NCBI GenBank assembly: GCA_003353825.1
Contig: PIVW01000337.1
Location: 1-6,517 of the forward strand
Reading direction: 5' to 3'
From: Chloroflexota bacterium
GTDB lineage: Bacteria; Chloroflexota; Anaerolineae; J102
DNA length: 6,517 nt
Position 1 is the stretch's first letter. Each line of letters starts with the position of its first letter. This document shows positions 6,501-6,517 of this stretch, piece after piece. The notes under the pieces are model-generated. The model was not told where the DNA came from. It saw nothing but the letters and a program-made list of their open reading frames with translations, and made no database searches. The position numbers and the translations under genes are program-made.

Positions 6501-6517
6501 CCATCGCCCGCCCCATT
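527..6517 (-). CDS. Giant modular surface protein: three beta-helix modules, Ig-like arrays, CBM9-like domain (5'-truncated)
   Basis: The open frame runs from the window edge to a TAA stop at 529..527, giving 1996 visible residues. The in-frame GTG at 6469 is not the real start: 16 more codons are open upstream (NGAGDGWRFQLASLAT), no Shine-Dalgarno precedes it and no signal peptide follows it. Numbering from that GTG, the order is three Cys-x2-Cys beta-helix modules (3-279, 282-544, 546-824), five Ig/FN3-like domains (829-1330), a CBM9-like domain (1339-1520), a CARDB/DUF11-like domain (1537-1645), three Ig-like domains (1661-1966) and the terminus IRILLPLILQ. The Ig domains repeat the ending 'A-x-D-x-x-G-N-V', for example at 1018-1025, 1841-1848 and 1950-1957. 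Such proteins are typically extracellular stalks, adhesins or carbohydrate-binding proteins. No catalytic motif is visible, so the ligand is unknown. The export signal must lie outside the window. The reading frame is certain; the function is inferred from domain types only. Confidence 0.95.
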   Translation of the reverse strand, partial: NGAGDGWRFQLASLATVRYVDDDFCTACANDGRSWGIDAFDTLQSALDIAWFGDTIEVAAGVYNSAVIHAGQDYLTLRGSDPDAVFLDAQGGTGITILPLEEVSNTYANIEGVTIENLTIYNALTGIVANRGGLATTDPDVSDGRNIVIKHVLFNQDIAGSTAIDAFLSALWLRHNTLVADASDVTLVANDPGGLLKNYIFLQDNLFVALANAAPLPFWWTDSSSQNPVLTLSNGFASKNGLNSDWQSAPVGVHMTVQNAQFLNVEEDIFRLGAGSAAIGQANDSKDLGYYSYRAPVYVDATYCESCGNDGRTWGEDAYSSIQEGIDSGALRVLVEPGLYRERIALVHGVQVFGSGAGLTVLAPPDATGGYLVSAENAKDTALALMTLAGEDTADGIQVEDGSEVSLKRLIVRNTGTAVNVSGSEALATLVNNTIVSNDNGVVAEPCGSLDMRNSILAFQQQVGLSFETSGCPGTQPQRVLHNFNAYWRNTSDFEIDGVVVDQPGVGEIFADPRFLDVSNHDYRLQGDSPAVDAGDPSDPAPPGSGVRVDLGYAQAAEASVYAGKAYCEQCLNDGLEWQVTAFDTIQDAIDNVPDLPGMWTVGVDGGDIGAMVYEENVALKSGIRLVGSGAEQSIIDGADDSVLTLDGVTHVEVIGFTITDGGSEAGDAGIRVTGASNQITITRNIIGGQSPLASTAGNGNAGVRFEADSSGSLSFNTIVQNFGAGVQVSGERSWLNARYNIVAQNDIGFDNSAGGQIFNAYNLLGNTNESWCMNNCADYKGSVTVGQGERSGDPGFVDGENGDFRLTTSSPALDAIPPYEVTEVATGGGARADMGYRELLAMPATLLLGLQGNSCGLGSAGIASVDVGLVFVNDAGQSPEQTLPTSWQSSELFTSGQPGSYYTTTIKPNDGDGLYRLYTRAADSVGNVSNQARDWYRSSFIADGTRPQVRLVSPGGNSNTSAPAISLQMDVSDWVATGMPGETSYNIGSAFFEVDGTVVTATRSITVASEGGWQRYESAVALGNGYHVISAKAVDQAGNVGQALPLLVSVATTQNEAALTNPLPGRAVKTGSVLLKGYVHFQEQAGEGQVEVLVDGVSQDMATLADDTALATSWRKQVTLSGEGEHALTMRASRSQGPTSSVETTATLVLDTQSPTLSFTPPTVVVTGAVTLSGTASDDTSGLISVAVSDDGGYTYEPGQLSAGAWSYDWTPGANSDYASYPLRIRVEDRAGNVVVQPATVVVDNQGSGLIDLLAISPSQGSHVAALGSIELSWVQPRDGSGQAEVWVAVDQFTNTVPTDSEKASGVSYSATLPGAGTWYVHVSTVDALNNQVTDHFGPWYAESGGGLSAAALSGPPWQSSVQVDGYLGIRRGEWHPATELLGRDPRPRGVYDLYTTWDEQYLYYGWQGPLWGPDGTGMLHFDTQPGGTTSAFENPGLSLPFAADYVLVSGFDGHVLFRYINDGNWEEVDDPGFLHGHGANGDTEVRISRAALAVNGAIQLVGSMQSEGGHVQSVLPSALNPLSGPWQRAYSWPDLAQGIDPNAGQPQAHHMEVRVSSPDIYGLPPGPNSQVRYVFQVANDDPEPLERAILLVQGSTGLLLEELTGWPQEQVQSQGDRWFIDLGRLQPGLSKPVTITARLAEDLAGTDVVTVTAEVRADVEPSEPDLALRELSHAVDSRAPELRFDLPAQDATLRSGPRRVYGWASDAGGGGVAWVEVQVNGGPWQRAQGSKRWSAEVDVPAEGQEVELAARAVDRYGHASELKPQVVTVDNVPPSASLALANPVLAGRQVRLSGSASDPYPAGGALARVELQIDDGPWLQTSLRQQGDDEGSVRWYLSWRLPEQEGVQHSLRVRAVDVAGNVGSASDATLVTVDSLSPTSSILSHGDHILIWGIALDGWGVAAVDVSVNGGNSWESALLGEDAEALLAAHGVDLPPADQLPEGAMLWAMERPVTTDTLALRSRATDRAGNVEPLTPPLRVHQAPIRILLPLILQ
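530..559 (-). other. Hydrophobic C-terminal motif IRILLPLILQ
   Basis: The protein stops right after IRILLPLILQ (residues 1971-1980), joined to the last Ig domain by the short linker VHQAP. A terminal '[IV]xLPLxLx' peptide is a recurring ending of secreted Chloroflexota proteins. It may be a sorting or anchoring signal, but its role is not established to my knowledge. It is too short for a transmembrane helix and is not an LPxTG sortase signal. Confidence 0.5.
572..1489 (-). other. Array of three C-terminal Ig-like domains (residues 1661-1966)
   Basis: Borders are about 1661-1757, 1758-1861 and 1862-1966. Each has a strand with the pattern V-x-[VLI]-x-[VI]-[ND]-x-G and a nearby Trp: VEVQVNGGPWQRA (1701-1713), VELQIDDGPWLQT (1795-1807) and VDVSVNGGNSWESA (1890-1903). 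Each ends in a variant of A-x-D-x-x-G-[HN]-[AV] (1738-1745, 1841-1848, 1950-1957). The last copy has an acidic insertion (about 1906-1930) before its final strands. These look like internally duplicated stalk domains. Confidence 0.65.
1535..1861 (-). other. CARDB/DUF11-like beta-sandwich domain (residues 1537-1645)
   Basis: The sequence MEVRVSSPDIYGLPPGPNSQVRYVFQVAN is followed by GRLQPGLSKPVTITARL and DVVTVTAEV (residues 1537-1641). This matches the general layout of CARDB/DUF11 domains: a 'PG..v.Y...v.N' opening strand pair, a 'L.pG....v.i.a.v' central segment and a final V-rich strand. Such domains are common non-catalytic modules in giant secreted bacterial proteins. The call is at fold level only. 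Confidence 0.5.
1910..2455 (-). other. CBM9-like carbohydrate-binding-type domain (residues 1339-1520)
   Basis: The stretch opens with VDGYLGIRRGEWHPATELLG (1349-1368), the 'vDG...ewx.A..l' opening of family 9-like binding domains. It continues with YDLYTTWDEQYLYYGWQG (1377-1394) and then GTGMLHFDTQPGG (1401-1413), where ligand- or metal-contacting strands usually lie. It is rich in Trp, Tyr and Asp, unlike the Ig domains on both sides. A sugar- or cell-wall-binding role is inferred from family resemblance. A DOMON-type relative without sugar binding is an alternative. Confidence 0.6.
2480..3985 (-). other. Array of five Ig/FN3-like beta-sandwich domains (residues 829-1330)
   Basis: Approximate borders are 829-931, 932-1038, 1040-1137, 1138-1230 and 1231-1330. 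Landmarks are the final strand 'A-x-D-x-x-G-N-V' (AADSVGNV 906-913, AVDQAGNV 1018-1025, VEDRAGNV 1212-1219) and linkers such as VVVDNQG. Several domains carry a central strand with 'V-x-V-x-x-D-[GD]-G'. They look like bacterial Ig-like spacers, as in long cell-surface stalks. The fifth (1231-1330, ...ISPSQGSHVAALGSIELSW...GTWYVHVSTVD) is closer to an FN3-like fold. A single cysteine, 840, lies in the first. Confidence 0.65.
3998..4834 (-). repeat. Beta-helix module 3 (residues 546-824) of the giant protein
   Basis: It begins YAGKAYCEQCLNDGLEW (546-562; cysteines 552 and 555), then AFDTIQDAID. Clear helix rungs follow: VEVIGFTITDGG (636-647), ITITRNIIGG (664-673) and LSFNTIVQNFGAGVQVSG (698-715). 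It closes with DPGFVDGENGDFRL, SPALDA and RADMGY (778-821). A Cys-x3-Cys pair (757, 761) sits in a loop absent from the other copies. The alternating hydrophobic pattern with Asn-rich turns is typical of right-handed parallel beta-helices that bind or process polysaccharide, but no lyase-type catalytic cluster is recognisable. Confidence 0.75.
4838..5626 (-). repeat. Beta-helix module 2 (residues 282-544) of the giant protein
   Basis: It begins YVDATYCESCGNDGRTW (282-298; cysteines 288 and 291), followed by AYSSIQEGID and LRVLVEPGLY. Parallel beta-helix rungs include VSLKRLIVRNTG (389-400) and LVNNTIVSNDNGVV (414-427). The closing motif is complete: DPRFLDVSNHDYRL, SPAVDAGDP and RVDLGY (496-537). 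Two further cysteines, 431 and 456, occur only in this module. It is the best-preserved copy and aligns from start to end with modules 1 and 3. Confidence 0.75.
5633..6463 (-). repeat. Beta-helix module 1 (residues 3-279) of the giant protein
   Basis: The module opens with the shared signature Y-x5-C-x2-C-x-N-D-G-x2-W (residues 3-19; cysteines 9 and 12), then AFDTLQSALD and GDTIEVAAGVY. This resembles the entry to right-handed parallel beta-helix proteins ('...ATIQ.AID......I.V..G.Y'). Short turn-strand repeats follow, such as IEGVTIENLTI (94-104) and IVIKHVLF (131-138). It ends with QFLNVEEDIFRL and DLGYY. The usual 'SPAxDAG' closing motif is degraded to SAAIGQA (260-266), so this copy is the most diverged of the three. 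Confidence 0.7.

Overview
The window holds two genes, both read on the minus strand. Most of it (527..6517) is the 3' part of one very large gene for a modular, presumably secreted or cell-surface protein. The left edge (1..173) carries the 5' end of a second gene whose product begins with a clear signal peptide. The 353-bp gap between them is more AT-rich and contains a non-coding palindromic repeat that looks like a miniature mobile element.

The large protein is cut by the right window edge. The frame stays open through position 6517 with no credible start, so 1996 residues are visible and the N-terminus lies outside. In this annotation its residues are numbered from the in-frame GTG codon at 6469. 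In order they show: three copies of a roughly 260-280-residue parallel beta-helix module, each opening with the same Cys-x2-Cys signature (about residues 3-824); five Ig/FN3-like beta-sandwich domains (829-1330); a CBM9-like carbohydrate-binding-type domain (1339-1520); a CARDB/DUF11-like beta-sandwich (1537-1645); three more Ig-like domains (1661-1966); and a hydrophobic C-terminus, IRILLPLILQ. No catalytic domain, LPxTG signal or C-terminal membrane anchor is visible. The design is that of a long extracellular stalk or adhesive/binding protein, not an enzyme.

The likely source is a member of Chloroflexota (Anaerolineae/Caldilineae type). This rests on the architecture (beta-helix, Ig arrays and a CBM9-like domain in one giant protein), the short hydrophobic '[IV]xLPLxLx' C-terminus often seen on secreted proteins of that phylum, and the GC-rich coding sequence. 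It is an inference without any marker gene.

The gap contains concentric inverted repeats: 9 bp outer, 11 bp middle (TGTCATTGCGA) and 13 bp inner. They are flanked by CATGCTTT and CATGCCTT, a possible 8-bp target duplication. The right copy runs into the stop codon of the large gene, which suggests insertion immediately behind that gene. The downstream gene has its own Shine-Dalgarno sequence and could be translated independently. Both products appear to be exported, so they may belong to one surface-protein cluster, but nothing in the sequence proves a shared function.
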